Shown: positions 54,286-62,954 of the stretch, piece after piece
Layout: every line of letters starts with the position of its first letter
How positions within the stretch are numbered: the first letter of the stretch is position 1
From: Gammaproteobacteria bacterium
Lineage (GTDB): Bacteria > Pseudomonadota > Gammaproteobacteria > Steroidobacterales > Steroidobacteraceae
Assembly: GCA_025359565.1 (NCBI GenBank)
Contig: JANYFY010000019.1
Location: 57,168 to 121,167, forward strand
Direction: 5' to 3'
DNA: 64,000 bases
Position numbers and translations under genes: made by a program
Notes under the pieces: model-generated
Database searches by the model: none
What the model was told of the DNA's origin: nothing
Seen by the model: only the letters and a program-made list of their open reading frames with translations

Positions 54286-55887
54286 ATGTACAAGTTCTTG
54301 CTGATCGTCGCGTTAGCAATGTTGCCCTTGCCATACTGTTTGGCACTCACCGACAGTGTACTTGGACATGCGCATGAGGACGTTCTGCTGCAAACGCTTT
54401 ATGCGCGTGTGGGCACTCGGCAGCTTTGGATTGCGCAAGGGCGGCCGACTCGTCAGGCAACTGTGCTTTTAGGCATCCTAAATACGGCCGACTCCTTCGG
54501 CTTGCAAAAAAGCGATTATGGAGTCGAGGCTCTCGTAACGGCCAGCAATGCTTCGCAGAATACTGCTGCACCTGAGTTTGATGCCTTGCTATCCCGTGCT
54601 GCCATTCGCCTGGTCACGCATCTCCATTACGGCCGCATCGACCCGCGTATTGCCGGCTTTGAGTTACAAACATCCCGCAACGATCTTGACGTGGTATCTG
54701 TCGTTGTGCAGCTTACATCAAGCGCCAGCGTCGCCGATTCTCTCGTAGCCGTTGAACCGCAGTTTTATCACTATCGACTGCTCAAGGTGGCGCTAGCGCA
54801 TTATCGACTACTCGCAGCCGACCCCAGCCTGACCCTACTGCCTGGCATTGGGCGCCGAGCGCTCCATATCGGCGACCGCTACGTTGGTGAACCCGCGCTG
54901 CGTCGGCTTCTGCTGGCATTAGGCGATCTTTCGGATTCTGCAGAACTCGCTCCACCCTCGCCCGATACTCTGCCATTAGACGCTGCACTTAGCGACGCGC
55001 TCAAACGCTTCCAGTTGCGGCATGGATTGACAAGCGACGGAGCACTCAATGCTGTCACTTACCTCGCCCTGACTACGCCCCTAGCGCGACGCGTTCAGCA
55101 GATTGAACTGACACTTGAGCGTTGGCGCTGGTTGCCATCTTTCGACACCCCACCCATCATCGTCAATATTCCCGAGTTTCGTCTGTTCGCATTTAGCACC
55201 ACCGCAGACCGAGTGGCCGACATCAAACAAATGTCAGTCATTGTTGGTCAGACCTATCCGCGCACCCGCACGCCGGTTTTTGTGGGTGACATGCGCTATG
55301 TGATTTTCAGGCCCTATTGGAACGTCCCCCATAGCATCGTGGTGCACGAAATGTTGCCAAAAATTCGAACCAACTTTGAATATCTGCACCGCAATAAGCT
55401 CGAGATTGTGCGCGGTGAAGGCGACGACGCCACCGCCATAGCTCCGACGCCTGCGGTGATCGCTGCACTTGGCGCGGGTCAGTTGCGATTGCGCCAACAG
55501 CCGGGCGAGGACAATGCATTGGGCCTGGTGAAATTCATGTTTCCGAATTCACACAATGTCTACCTGCATTCCACTCCTGCCCACCAGTTGTTCGCGCAGT
55601 CACGGCGCGCCTTTAGCCACGGCTGTATCCGTGTCAGCGATCCCGTAGCGCTCGCGGAATATGTACTCCATAACGCCTCCGGCCGCTGGGATGCCGAGCA
55701 GATTGACGCCGCGATGCGCGGAGCCAATTCCTCGCGCGTCGAATTGCTCACACCAATTCGCGTGATGATCCTCTACGCCACAGCGCAAGCAACGGAGGCG
55801 GGACCTGTGGAGTTTTTTGACGATATTTACGGGCACGATCGAAAATTAGCACAATTGCTCGCATTGCCTCACGCTTTAGCCTTATGA
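54286..55887 (+). CDS. L,D-transpeptidase (YcbB-like)
   Basis: 533 residues. Signal peptide (LLIVALAMLPLPYCLA), an N-terminal scaffold, a peptidoglycan-binding helix bundle (~225-265, LKRFQLRHGLTSDG), then a YkuD catalytic domain with the active-site HGCIRVSDP (Cys near 447). Crosslinks stem peptides 3-3 in the periplasm. Followed after 27 nt by a YcbK-type gene, the same pairing as ycbB-ycbK in enterics. Confidence 0.92.
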   Translation: MYKFLLIVALAMLPLPYCLALTDSVLGHAHEDVLLQTLYARVGTRQLWIAQGRPTRQATVLLGILNTADSFGLQKSDYGVEALVTASNASQNTAAPEFDALLSRAAIRLVTHLHYGRIDPRIAGFELQTSRNDLDVVSVVVQLTSSASVADSLVAVEPQFYHYRLLKVALAHYRLLAADPSLTLLPGIGRRALHIGDRYVGEPALRRLLLALGDLSDSAELAPPSPDTLPLDAALSDALKRFQLRHGLTSDGALNAVTYLALTTPLARRVQQIELTLERWRWLPSFDTPPIIVNIPEFRLFAFSTTADRVADIKQMSVIVGQTYPRTRTPVFVGDMRYVIFRPYWNVPHSIVVHEMLPKIRTNFEYLHRNKLEIVRGEGDDATAIAPTPAVIAALGAGQLRLRQQPGEDNALGLVKFMFPNSHNVYLHSTPAHQLFAQSRRAFSHGCIRVSDPVALAEYVLHNASGRWDAEQIDAAMRGANSSRVELLTPIRVMILYATAQATEAGPVEFFDDIYGHDRKLAQLLALPHALAL

Positions 55888-55914
55888 TTCGGCCTATATT
55901 GTTTAAGGTCCCGA

Positions 55915-56496
55915 ATGGAAAAATTTACTAGTCGAAATCATGACGTGGAATCCCTGCACCGGCGCCGCATATTGCGTCAAGCGCTCGGAATCTGCGCGGT
56001 TGTGGGTTCAATTGGCGCGTTGCCCGCCAAAGCTCTGGAAGGTAAACCTCGTATTCTGCGTTTTGTGCATACGCACACTGGCGAGACGCTCACGGCACCC
56101 TACTTCGATGGTACTGACTACAGATCGGATAGCCTCGCGCAGGTCAATCTGTTAATGCGCGATTTTCGCACCGGTGAAAGCCACACTATCGATCCAGCGC
56201 TGCTGGATATCCTCTACGATTTGCAGGTACGGGCGGATCATGACGCCACTTTTGAAATTATCTCAGGGTATCGCTCACCCGCCACGAACGCCATGCTGCA
56301 CAGTCGATCCAATGGCGTAGCCGCTCATAGTCAGCACTTGCTGGGCAAGGCCATCGATATCCGCTTAACGGGTTTCTCCACTCATCTCTTGAGCGAGCAT
56401 GCTCGCGTGCTGGCGCGAGGCGGGGTAGGTTTCTATGCCGCTTCCGACTTTGTGCATGTAGACACTGGATCTGTGCGGACTTGGAGATTGCGGTGA
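55915..56496 (+). CDS. YcbK/DUF882 peptidase M15-like protein
   Basis: 193 residues. Twin-arginine signal (HRRRILRQALGICAVV), then an M15/DUF882 domain. GYRSPATN, HSQHLLGKAIDIRL and DFVHVDTG give the His/Asp/His zinc ligands. Likely a murein endopeptidase acting with the L,D-transpeptidase. Its stop overlaps the DUF4404 start (GTGA). Confidence 0.9.
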   Translation: MEKFTSRNHDVESLHRRRILRQALGICAVVGSIGALPAKALEGKPRILRFVHTHTGETLTAPYFDGTDYRSDSLAQVNLLMRDFRTGESHTIDPALLDILYDLQVRADHDATFEIISGYRSPATNAMLHSRSNGVAAHSQHLLGKAIDIRLTGFSTHLLSEHARVLARGGVGFYAASDFVHVDTGSVRTWRLR

Positions 56497-56729
56497 GCGC
56501 TGGCGACATTCCGGCACTTTTAAAACAACTGCATAACGAGTTGAATCGTGCAACTAGCCTCGATTTAGAATCCAAAGAGTTGTTATCGATTCTTGCACAG
56601 GATTTCGCGAAATTTGAATCGCAAATGTCGATCGCGCGACAATTAGCAGTGCGCTTCGAGGCGGAACATCCCAGGATTGCGGCCGTATTACGTCAAGTGA
56701 CGGACGCATTTTCCAAAGCAGGGATGTAA
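56493..56729 (+). CDS. DUF4404 family small protein
   Basis: 78 residues from GTG 56493, overlapping the YcbK stop; an in-frame TTG at 56481 is less likely. Helical, with the DUF4404 pattern (LLKQLHNELNRA near the start, EAEHPRIAAVLRQV near the end). Function unknown. Converges on the nitroreductase fusion gene after 13 nt. Confidence 0.75.
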   Translation: MSAGDIPALLKQLHNELNRATSLDLESKELLSILAQDFAKFESQMSIARQLAVRFEAEHPRIAAVLRQVTDAFSKAGM

Positions 56730-56742
56730 GTTTTTATTATCG

Positions 56743-58008
56743 TCATGTCTCTCGCACGTGGCATTGAATCCATGGAATAAACGCGAAGCATACTTGCATC
56801 GCCAAACCGATAAAGCCGGGAGGTAATGCGTATTTCGCAAAGTAATGACCGAAAGTCTCACCAAAAATTAAAACGGATACCCCCAGCTCCAGCATCATAA
56901 GTACCGTAAAAGCCACAGCTCCCATCATCGCGCGCGTGCGTGGCTCGCGGTTCACACTAAAGCGCCGATTGCACCACCGCGAAACACGCCAGCTCACCGC
57001 GAGTATGATCGGCGCTTCCAGGAGGACCGCTAATAAGGACCCAAAGCGCGGAGCTATCAGCGTCACTCGGATCGTGCCGACGGCAAACGCGATTATAAAC
57101 ACGCCTAGCGTGTAGGCTATACCCGCTTGAGTGGCGACTCGCCAATCGATGCATCTAGGGCTTCCGGCTCTCAACATTAGTGATATCCCTCGAGTCAGAC
57201 CAGCTGCAAACTGCGGGCGAACTAAACCCACTTCGACGTTACCAAGCCAGGTCGGAATGGCCGGGTTACCCGAAGCCACGCTGAACAGCCCGTCTCTCGT
57301 GCGTACCGCATCAGGTGCGTTGAAGCGGATCCAAGTCTTGAGTTCCTTGACGAACGCCGAATCGGCCATCTGAGCGGTGTTGGCCTGAACAACATAGTCA
57401 AGCACGCGCTCCATCGCCACTTGCTCGGTCAACACCAGCATCCGCACAGCTTTTGACGTACCTGCACGCTCTAGCAACCTAAGCTCCTCATTCGAAAGCG
57501 GCTTGCCATCATAATCGCCGCGCGTACATTGCCGCGCAGGAATTGCATTAAACAGCGACGTGATCTCCTCAGAAGTAGGTGCCAGCGCTATCCGCACCGC
57601 CTCTTGGGCATTGTCAAAACCGACGTCAGCCTTGAGTCCGTGAGCTAATGCGGCCTGGTTGAGGTTCTCGGCTGCACAGCCCAGCGAAACAAAGACATGA
57701 TGGTCGTCAGGATCCACTGCCGGACAACGACGCAATAAATCAGGCAAGATAGTAATCGCCTGATCTTCCAAAGCGAACTTCCAACACTGTGTGTTGTGAC
57801 TAGAGGGCGCGAGAATCGCATACCGGACCAGCTCCTGATGCAGTGCAGCTCCCTGTTTGGCGAGCGTGTGACCTCCATACCACGTTGTGGTTACGGCAGC
57901 CTCGTACGCTCGCATTTCAGACGCAGAAGTGCACGTGGTTAAAGTCGACCCGCCGCCAACGACCATCGGTGCCGCTAACACGAGATGCCGGCGCGATATG
58001 TTGACCAC
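56743..58008 (-). CDS. Nitroreductase-like (Acg-type) domain fused to a membrane domain
   Basis: 421 residues. Tat/lipobox-like N-terminus (ISRRHLVLAAPMVVGGGSTL). Residues ~55-270 resemble Acg-type nitroreductases (APSSHNTQCWKF, SLGCAAENLNQAALAHGL). Near residue 288 this stops abruptly and a four-helix membrane segment follows (GIAYTLGVFIIAFAVGTIR ... MQVCFAFIPWI). The usual C-terminal end of the nitroreductase is missing, so this looks like a deletion-born fusion of two genes. FMN binding is uncertain. Confidence 0.7.
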   Translation of the reverse strand: MVNISRRHLVLAAPMVVGGGSTLTTCTSASEMRAYEAAVTTTWYGGHTLAKQGAALHQELVRYAILAPSSHNTQCWKFALEDQAITILPDLLRRCPAVDPDDHHVFVSLGCAAENLNQAALAHGLKADVGFDNAQEAVRIALAPTSEEITSLFNAIPARQCTRGDYDGKPLSNEELRLLERAGTSKAVRMLVLTEQVAMERVLDYVVQANTAQMADSAFVKELKTWIRFNAPDAVRTRDGLFSVASGNPAIPTWLGNVEVGLVRPQFAAGLTRGISLMLRAGSPRCIDWRVATQAGIAYTLGVFIIAFAVGTIRVTLIAPRFGSLLAVLLEAPIILAVSWRVSRWCNRRFSVNREPRTRAMMGAVAFTVLMMLELGVSVLIFGETFGHYFAKYALPPGFIGLAMQVCFAFIPWIQCHVRET

Positions 58009-58013
58009 CTAAT

Positions 58014-58829
58014 TCACAGGCGATTTTGCTGTTTCTCGTGCTCCGTCCAATAGCCAGTTCGCCCGTAATGCTTGTAAATATTCAATTCATGCTCACGGTC
58101 TAACTCCACCGTAGGGTCATAGATAGGGGAGTCTTTAATCGCTTGACGGCTAAGATCAATCGACATTTTCTCGTTGCTCCAGCTCACGTCATCGACCCAT
58201 TCTGGTGAGATGAGAACAGAATGACCAACGCCCCAATTGCTAGTAGCAACGATCAAGTAGCGAATAGACCAAGTGGTTTCATCTACTAGCAGGCCGTTCA
58301 CATGTCCAAGGTCTCCGTCGCTCGCATGCACCCGATACTTGCTGACTTCATTGCAGCTACGAAGATGCTGATCATTAGGTTTTTGTATGCCATCCGCTGT
58401 TACTGCATTTGTCTCCAGACTATTGTCCTCACTAGCAACCGCATCGTATCCCGCATCAGGGACCAACATCCCTGGATAGGAGCTTTCACCCCATATGCCG
58501 GTACCCCCCCAATAATAAGGATATCCGTAGTAAGCAAAATATCGAATTTCATGCTGCCGTGAAACCGGCTTGTCGGTGTCAATGTCCGGGCTATTTTTTA
58601 CCTGTTCACGAGTAATAAAGACTGGAATTCTCTTTTCGGATTGAATCGGCTTACCGATCGCCCGCGGAGAAATCAATACGCGCCGACCACTTAACCAATC
58701 GCCGGTTCTAACAATAAAATAACGAATGACCCATGCTTCATCATCAAAATAGCAATCCTTGACGTGACCCACGTCGCCGTCAGTCGCGTTAATCGTATAA
58801 CCTTCTAATTCTTTTACGCTGCGTAACAT
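58014..58829 (-). CDS. PRC-barrel domain protein (two PRC repeats)
   Basis: 271 residues from ATG 58829 (MLRSVKELEGY). Two PRC-barrel-like units (about 1-75 and 150-225), each with a DGDVGHV or DGDLGHV turn and W.IRY strand. No signal peptide. Such proteins accompany stress-response loci; function unknown. A spurious extension to 58865 would overlap the cytochrome gene. Confidence 0.85.
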   Translation of the reverse strand: MLRSVKELEGYTINATDGDVGHVKDCYFDDEAWVIRYFIVRTGDWLSGRRVLISPRAIGKPIQSEKRIPVFITREQVKNSPDIDTDKPVSRQHEIRYFAYYGYPYYWGGTGIWGESSYPGMLVPDAGYDAVASEDNSLETNAVTADGIQKPNDQHLRSCNEVSKYRVHASDGDLGHVNGLLVDETTWSIRYLIVATSNWGVGHSVLISPEWVDDVSWSNEKMSIDLSRQAIKDSPIYDPTVELDREHELNIYKHYGRTGYWTEHEKQQNRL

Positions 58830-58839
58830 AGGAAAAACC

Positions 58840-59457
58840 TCATAAAGATTCCAAGTAGGCGACAACGGCTAGTATTTGATCTTTAGTTAGATCCTTTATT
58901 ACGCCGTGCATGACGGGAGAAGTGCGTAACGCATTTTGAATAACCAACAATTGCTTTAGCAAATACGGCGCGTGTTGCCCAGCAAGACGCGGAAACGCAT
59001 CGAGACCTTGGCCGTGATCGCCATGACACGAGGCGTAGGCAGGAATATTATGCGCCGGTACGCCCCCCTCAAACACCTGCTTACCCTGACTAATTAAATT
59101 TGAGCTACCCCCTCGCCCAGGTGCTGGTGGTTGAGCTGCATAATACGCAGCCAATTCGCTAATCATTCCATCATTCAGTTGCGACGCCATACCCCACATA
59201 TAGGCCTGAGCATCAGGATCGGCGCGCGACTGGTCCTTGAATGCCTTGAGTTGCAATTCAATGTACGGCGCAAGCTGAGCCGCTAAATTTGGGAAAATGG
59301 GCGATACGCTCCGACCATTAGCCCCATGACATGCACCGCAACTTACAACAGTCTTTTTCAGTAGAGGGTTAAGCGGATTCAGTGCGGCGTCGGCGCCCGA
59401 AGCAATTACCGAGTGCAACAGGGCTGAATACACGAGAATTGAGACAATGTGACGCAT
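58840..59457 (-). CDS. Diheme-type c4-like cytochrome with one degenerate heme site
   Basis: 205 residues from ATG 59457 (overlapping the upstream TGA as TGATG). Signal peptide (IVSILVYSALLHSVIASGA). The first c-domain has CGACHGANG. The second reads YASCHGDHG: the first heme Cys is Tyr (codon TAC, one transition from TGC). Both domains keep NLAAQ/RLAGQ and the distal Met regions. It may carry one normal and one single-thioether heme, or be decaying. Next to the Cyc2-like gene, so a likely electron acceptor for it. Confidence 0.85.
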   Translation of the reverse strand: MRHIVSILVYSALLHSVIASGADAALNPLNPLLKKTVVSCGACHGANGRSVSPIFPNLAAQLAPYIELQLKAFKDQSRADPDAQAYMWGMASQLNDGMISELAAYYAAQPPAPGRGGSSNLISQGKQVFEGGVPAHNIPAYASCHGDHGQGLDAFPRLAGQHAPYLLKQLLVIQNALRTSPVMHGVIKDLTKDQILAVVAYLESL

Positions 59458-60842
59458 CAGAAATTGATCCATGCCAGCATGTAGAGAGTGTTATTGTCCG
59501 AGGCGTTCCTGCCTGACCCATCATAATTCGTATTAAGTCCATTGAATTTAGAATAACGGACGTATTGCAATTGAAATTTTGTATTGAGCCAAGGCAAATA
59601 ATCTGCCTCTAAGACTGTGCCACGCGAATCGGGTGTATTGCTAAGACTACCAGTCACAGGTGCGTTCGCGTAAAGGAGTGAATCCATGCTACCGCGAGTG
59701 CTGAAGAATCCAAGCGAACCACCGATCAAACGTTGGTAACTATATTCACCCACGACTTTGAAAGTCTTAAGATCATTGCTGGTATTAGCTGCAATCTGAT
59801 TCGCGAAACTTGCATCAAGCTTTTGTCGCTCATTGATGTAAGTGGAGAGTATGGTGAACAAATGATTTTCGCCGATAAATTAATACTGGAAATCTGCAGC
59901 CGTATTCTTATATTGATCAGTCAAGCCTTGTAACGGTATCCCATTTCCGGGATTTACGTTTGCGACAATTCCATAGGTCCCTAAAGATATCGAGCTTCGA
60001 TCCCATCGATATTCATAAGCTAATCGCCAGTACGGCGAGACTCCGTGAACAATGCGGCTTTGAGTACTATCGAGAGGGTGAGCCCCGCCGCGTATCGCAG
60101 CTGTGTACACGCTAAACTCAGCGTAAATGCTGTCATTCAACCACGCGTAAACGCCAATACCTGCCGCATTCTGCCCCAACCCGCCGGCTCCCGAATCGAG
60201 TTTAGTGGACGCGATTTGTGATGTTGCCACGCTACTGCCGGCGTAGGGATACCCCCACGCCGCCGTTGTGTTCCACACGTCTTGTATCGTTGGACCGTTG
60301 TTAACGGTGACGCCAACAATGAGGTTATGGGCTGTTTTTTGATCAAGATCAAAATGTTTTGCATAAAGAATATCAGAGTTATCAAAACCGAATTTATCTG
60401 CCACACCGTCGTAAGTCAGCTGCACGAACGCGCCCAAGTTATTCGCAATCTTACCCGCGTAAAATAAACTGGCCTGTTGTGGAAACAACAGATCGCCGTT
60501 CTTTGCCAGCGCTTGGCTTTGCGGCGCACTGTCGGGCCGTGCGCTGCCAGTATGGGTATAGGAAATCTGCAACATCATGCTAATGGGCGGCGTCGAATTC
60601 AGCGACAACGTTTCGCGGTTTTCCGTGGTGCTGCCTTTAATCTGTGTAATATTATCGAGTACGTAGCCATTTAGTTTAAATTCGCGACCGAATGGTGTGA
60701 GCTCTGGAAAAACGGTGTGGCAAGACGAGCAACTCATGCCAGTCTGTCGCGCAAAACTGGGCACAGCCCAAGTGGGTGATGCCAGGGCGCATAACATACT
60801 CACCCCTACGCCCTGAAATCCGAATCGCTGAAGTCTATTCAT
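59457..60842 (-). pseudogene. Cyc2-like fused monoheme cytochrome-porin, interrupted by an in-frame TAA
   Basis: One continuous minus-strand frame of ~461 codons broken only by TAA at 59880-59882. The N-terminus has a signal peptide, then PSFARQTGMSCSSCHTVFPE and FGREFKLNGY, the heme segment shared by cytochrome-porin fusions of the Cyc2 type. The rest is a beta-barrel that resumes in the same frame after the stop (TTT ATC GGC...) and ends in ...AWINF with terminal Phe. A single C-to-T change in a Gln codon explains the stop. Pseudogene, sequencing error or readthrough remain open. Confidence 0.8.
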
Positions 60843-60896
60843 ACGTGACTGTCACACGGGACCTTAAGTATTGTCTGTGCGGTACCGAACTTATTT

Positions 60897-61703
60897 TCAA
60901 TAAAGGTCGCGTAACACGCCAGGCAGTACGTCCGGCAAGTCTTCTGCTATCAGCCCCATTCCGAACTGAGTGGCAGCTGCCCCATGAATCCAAACACCGG
61001 CAGCGGCAGCAAGAAACGGCTCCATTCCTTGAGCGAGAAGCCCAAGCACGATTCCGCTCAACACGTCGCCTGCACCCGCCGTGGCTAGTGTCGGTGGAGC
61101 ATTGATATTGACGGTTGCTCGCCCATCAGGAGCGGCAATCACGGTATCTCGGCCTTTCAGCACTATAACCGCACCGCTACGCAAAGACGCAGCACGGGCG
61201 CGTGTGAGTTTATCGCCCGTCAGATTAAACAAGCGTCGAAACTCACCTTCATGGGGCGTTATCACGCAAGGCCCAGTGATCGCGTTAAAAAGCGTCTTGG
61301 GATCGCCTTCGAATGAAGTAATTGCATCGGCATCGAGCACAGTGGCCCGTCTAGTTGCCAGAATCGCTAATACTCTCTCGCGCGTGTATTCCCCGACACC
61401 CGCTCCGGGACCAATCAAAAATCCCGACAGATGCGTATCCAACAAATACCCGAAAAAATCGTTGGGCATTTCAAGCGGTGCAACCATAATACTGGTTAGT
61501 GCGCTCGCATAAATCGAAAACGCCGCTGCGGGAACGACAACTGTCGTAAGGCCAGCACCTGCCCGCGCTGCCGCTCGCGCGGCTAGCCGAGCGGCTCCCG
61601 TCATCGGAAAACCGCCACAGATTAGTGCGTGACCGCGAGTATATTTATTCCCGTCTTGAGCGGGACGGGGCAATGCATCGAGCCACAGGCACGGATCATT
61701 CAC
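60897..61703 (-). CDS. nnrD: ADP-dependent NAD(P)H-hydrate dehydratase
   Basis: 268 residues. Ribokinase-like fold that repairs hydrated NAD(P)H. Visible: ICGGFPMTGAARLAA, VITPHEGEF and the catalytic/nucleotide region PTLATAGAGDVLSGI. The N-terminal epimerase half of bifunctional Nnr is absent, so it is the stand-alone dehydratase. It lies 54 nt upstream of the Cyc2-like gene on the same strand. Confidence 0.92.
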   Translation of the reverse strand: MNDPCLWLDALPRPAQDGNKYTRGHALICGGFPMTGAARLAARAAARAGAGLTTVVVPAAAFSIYASALTSIMVAPLEMPNDFFGYLLDTHLSGFLIGPGAGVGEYTRERVLAILATRRATVLDADAITSFEGDPKTLFNAITGPCVITPHEGEFRRLFNLTGDKLTRARAASLRSGAVIVLKGRDTVIAAPDGRATVNINAPPTLATAGAGDVLSGIVLGLLAQGMEPFLAAAAGVWIHGAAATQFGMGLIAEDLPDVLPGVLRDLY

Positions 61704-61714
61704 TGTTTATAATA

Positions 61715-62149
61715 TTAGATTTGCGGTGGCTGGGCACGCTTTGCCCCAGCGCCAAAATGTGACCGGACTTTCGCAACAATCTGAGGATCAGTCATTTTAT
61801 CTTCTGTCTCAAGTGGCTCGACGTGTACGTCTCGCTTCAGTTTTTTGAGTCGCTTATCTAACTCATGCTTCGCTTCTCCCGGACCGAAAAGCAAAATTAA
61901 ATCTAAATTAGCCAGCGTCGCTATCACTTCATCATAGAACCCGTTGAGTTTGTTCGTAAGTGATCGTTGCTGGCTATCGTCTGCGGGAACCTGATGCGCT
62001 TCGAAACGGCCTTTTAAAGGACTGTCACCGCCTCTCTCCAGGTGTTTTTCAACTTTTGATAAAACCACCAAATGGCGCTCTGAGCCGCCGCTCAGGGCCA
62101 CTACAACCGCCTTGCGATGATCGATCCACACTCCGCCTTTATCGCCCAT
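61715..62149 (-). CDS. Small protein resembling eRF1-domain/translational-machinery-like proteins
   Basis: 144 residues from ATG 62149, preceded by GGAGAC. The frame extends to 62317 but without a plausible start. It opens with GVWIDHRKAVVVAL and contains DLILLFGPGEAKHELDKRL, a pattern seen in small bacterial eRF1-domain-like proteins that occur in stress loci. Function unproven. 11 nt upstream of nnrD. Confidence 0.65.
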   Translation of the reverse strand: MGDKGGVWIDHRKAVVVALSGGSERHLVVLSKVEKHLERGGDSPLKGRFEAHQVPADDSQQRSLTNKLNGFYDEVIATLANLDLILLFGPGEAKHELDKRLKKLKRDVHVEPLETEDKMTDPQIVAKVRSHFGAGAKRAQPPQI

Positions 62150-62322
62150 GCTCTGTCTCCGTAGTAATGCGTCAAAAGTCAGCCATAATGTTGAAATACT
62201 GAAGAGTGATTTTGCTTGTGTCGGTGCGCTAGAGCACTGAGTCACTAAAGAGCGACGGATAACGAAGTACGTTAATATTTCCTGACACGCGCCAGTACGG
62301 GTGATATGGTAAGTCAATATTT

Positions 62323-62946
62323 ATGCTAAATCAATATCAGATATTTCAGGGCAAGGTGTTGCAAGTCGCGCTCATGTTGGCAATCGTTAGTGTCGCCCAT
62401 TCGGCTCCCGCGCTATCGGGCGCAAGCCGGCTCTATGCGCCTTGCGTGCCCTGCCACCAACCTAATGCCTGGGGCTCACCGGATGGCGGGATACCGAACC
62501 TCGCCGGTCAGCGGAAGCGATATCTGGAAAAACAGTTGTCCGTGTTCCGATCGGGAGCGCGAATTGATACGGCCATGCAAATTGTCACCGCGCATTCGAG
62601 CTTAAACGATAAAAATACCCGCATTGCACTTGCGGGCTATCTTTCGGAATTAGACGCCAACCCGAGGCCGGTTAATGGTTCGGGAGTTCATCTATCCGTA
62701 GGCCAAGAATTGTTCGCCCATATCTGCGCGGCATGTCACGGTGTAGACGGCCGCGGCGAGTTGAATAATCCTGCACCCCGCATAGCGGGTCAACATTACC
62801 CCTATTTGCGGCGCCAAATCGAGGAAGGTGCGAGTCTACACAAAGACCTAGCGCCACCTGAAATGACCAGCGCACTGAGGGGCATGAGCTCTCAGGAAAA
62901 AGACGCAGTTGCCGATTACATCTCACGTCTAGGCAATCTAAACTAA
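62323..62946 (+). CDS. Diheme c4-type cytochrome
   Basis: 207 residues. Signal peptide (VALMLAIVSVAHSAPA) and two class I c-domains with CVPCHQPNAWG and CAACHGVDGRG, plus NLAGQ and RIAGQHYPYLRRQ. Periplasmic two-heme carrier, probably shuttling electrons to a terminal oxidase. Both CXXCH sites intact, in contrast to the related gene at 58840. Converges on the phosphoketolase gene. Confidence 0.9.
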   Translation: MLNQYQIFQGKVLQVALMLAIVSVAHSAPALSGASRLYAPCVPCHQPNAWGSPDGGIPNLAGQRKRYLEKQLSVFRSGARIDTAMQIVTAHSSLNDKNTRIALAGYLSELDANPRPVNGSGVHLSVGQELFAHICAACHGVDGRGELNNPAPRIAGQHYPYLRRQIEEGASLHKDLAPPEMTSALRGMSSQEKDAVADYISRLGNLN

Positions 62947-62954
62947 ACGTTGCA

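Noticed and set aside
62150..62317. Upstream extension of the eRF1-like small protein
   Set aside because: No family similarity, and it occupies the divergent promoter region; ATG 62149 has a GGAGAC ribosome-binding site.
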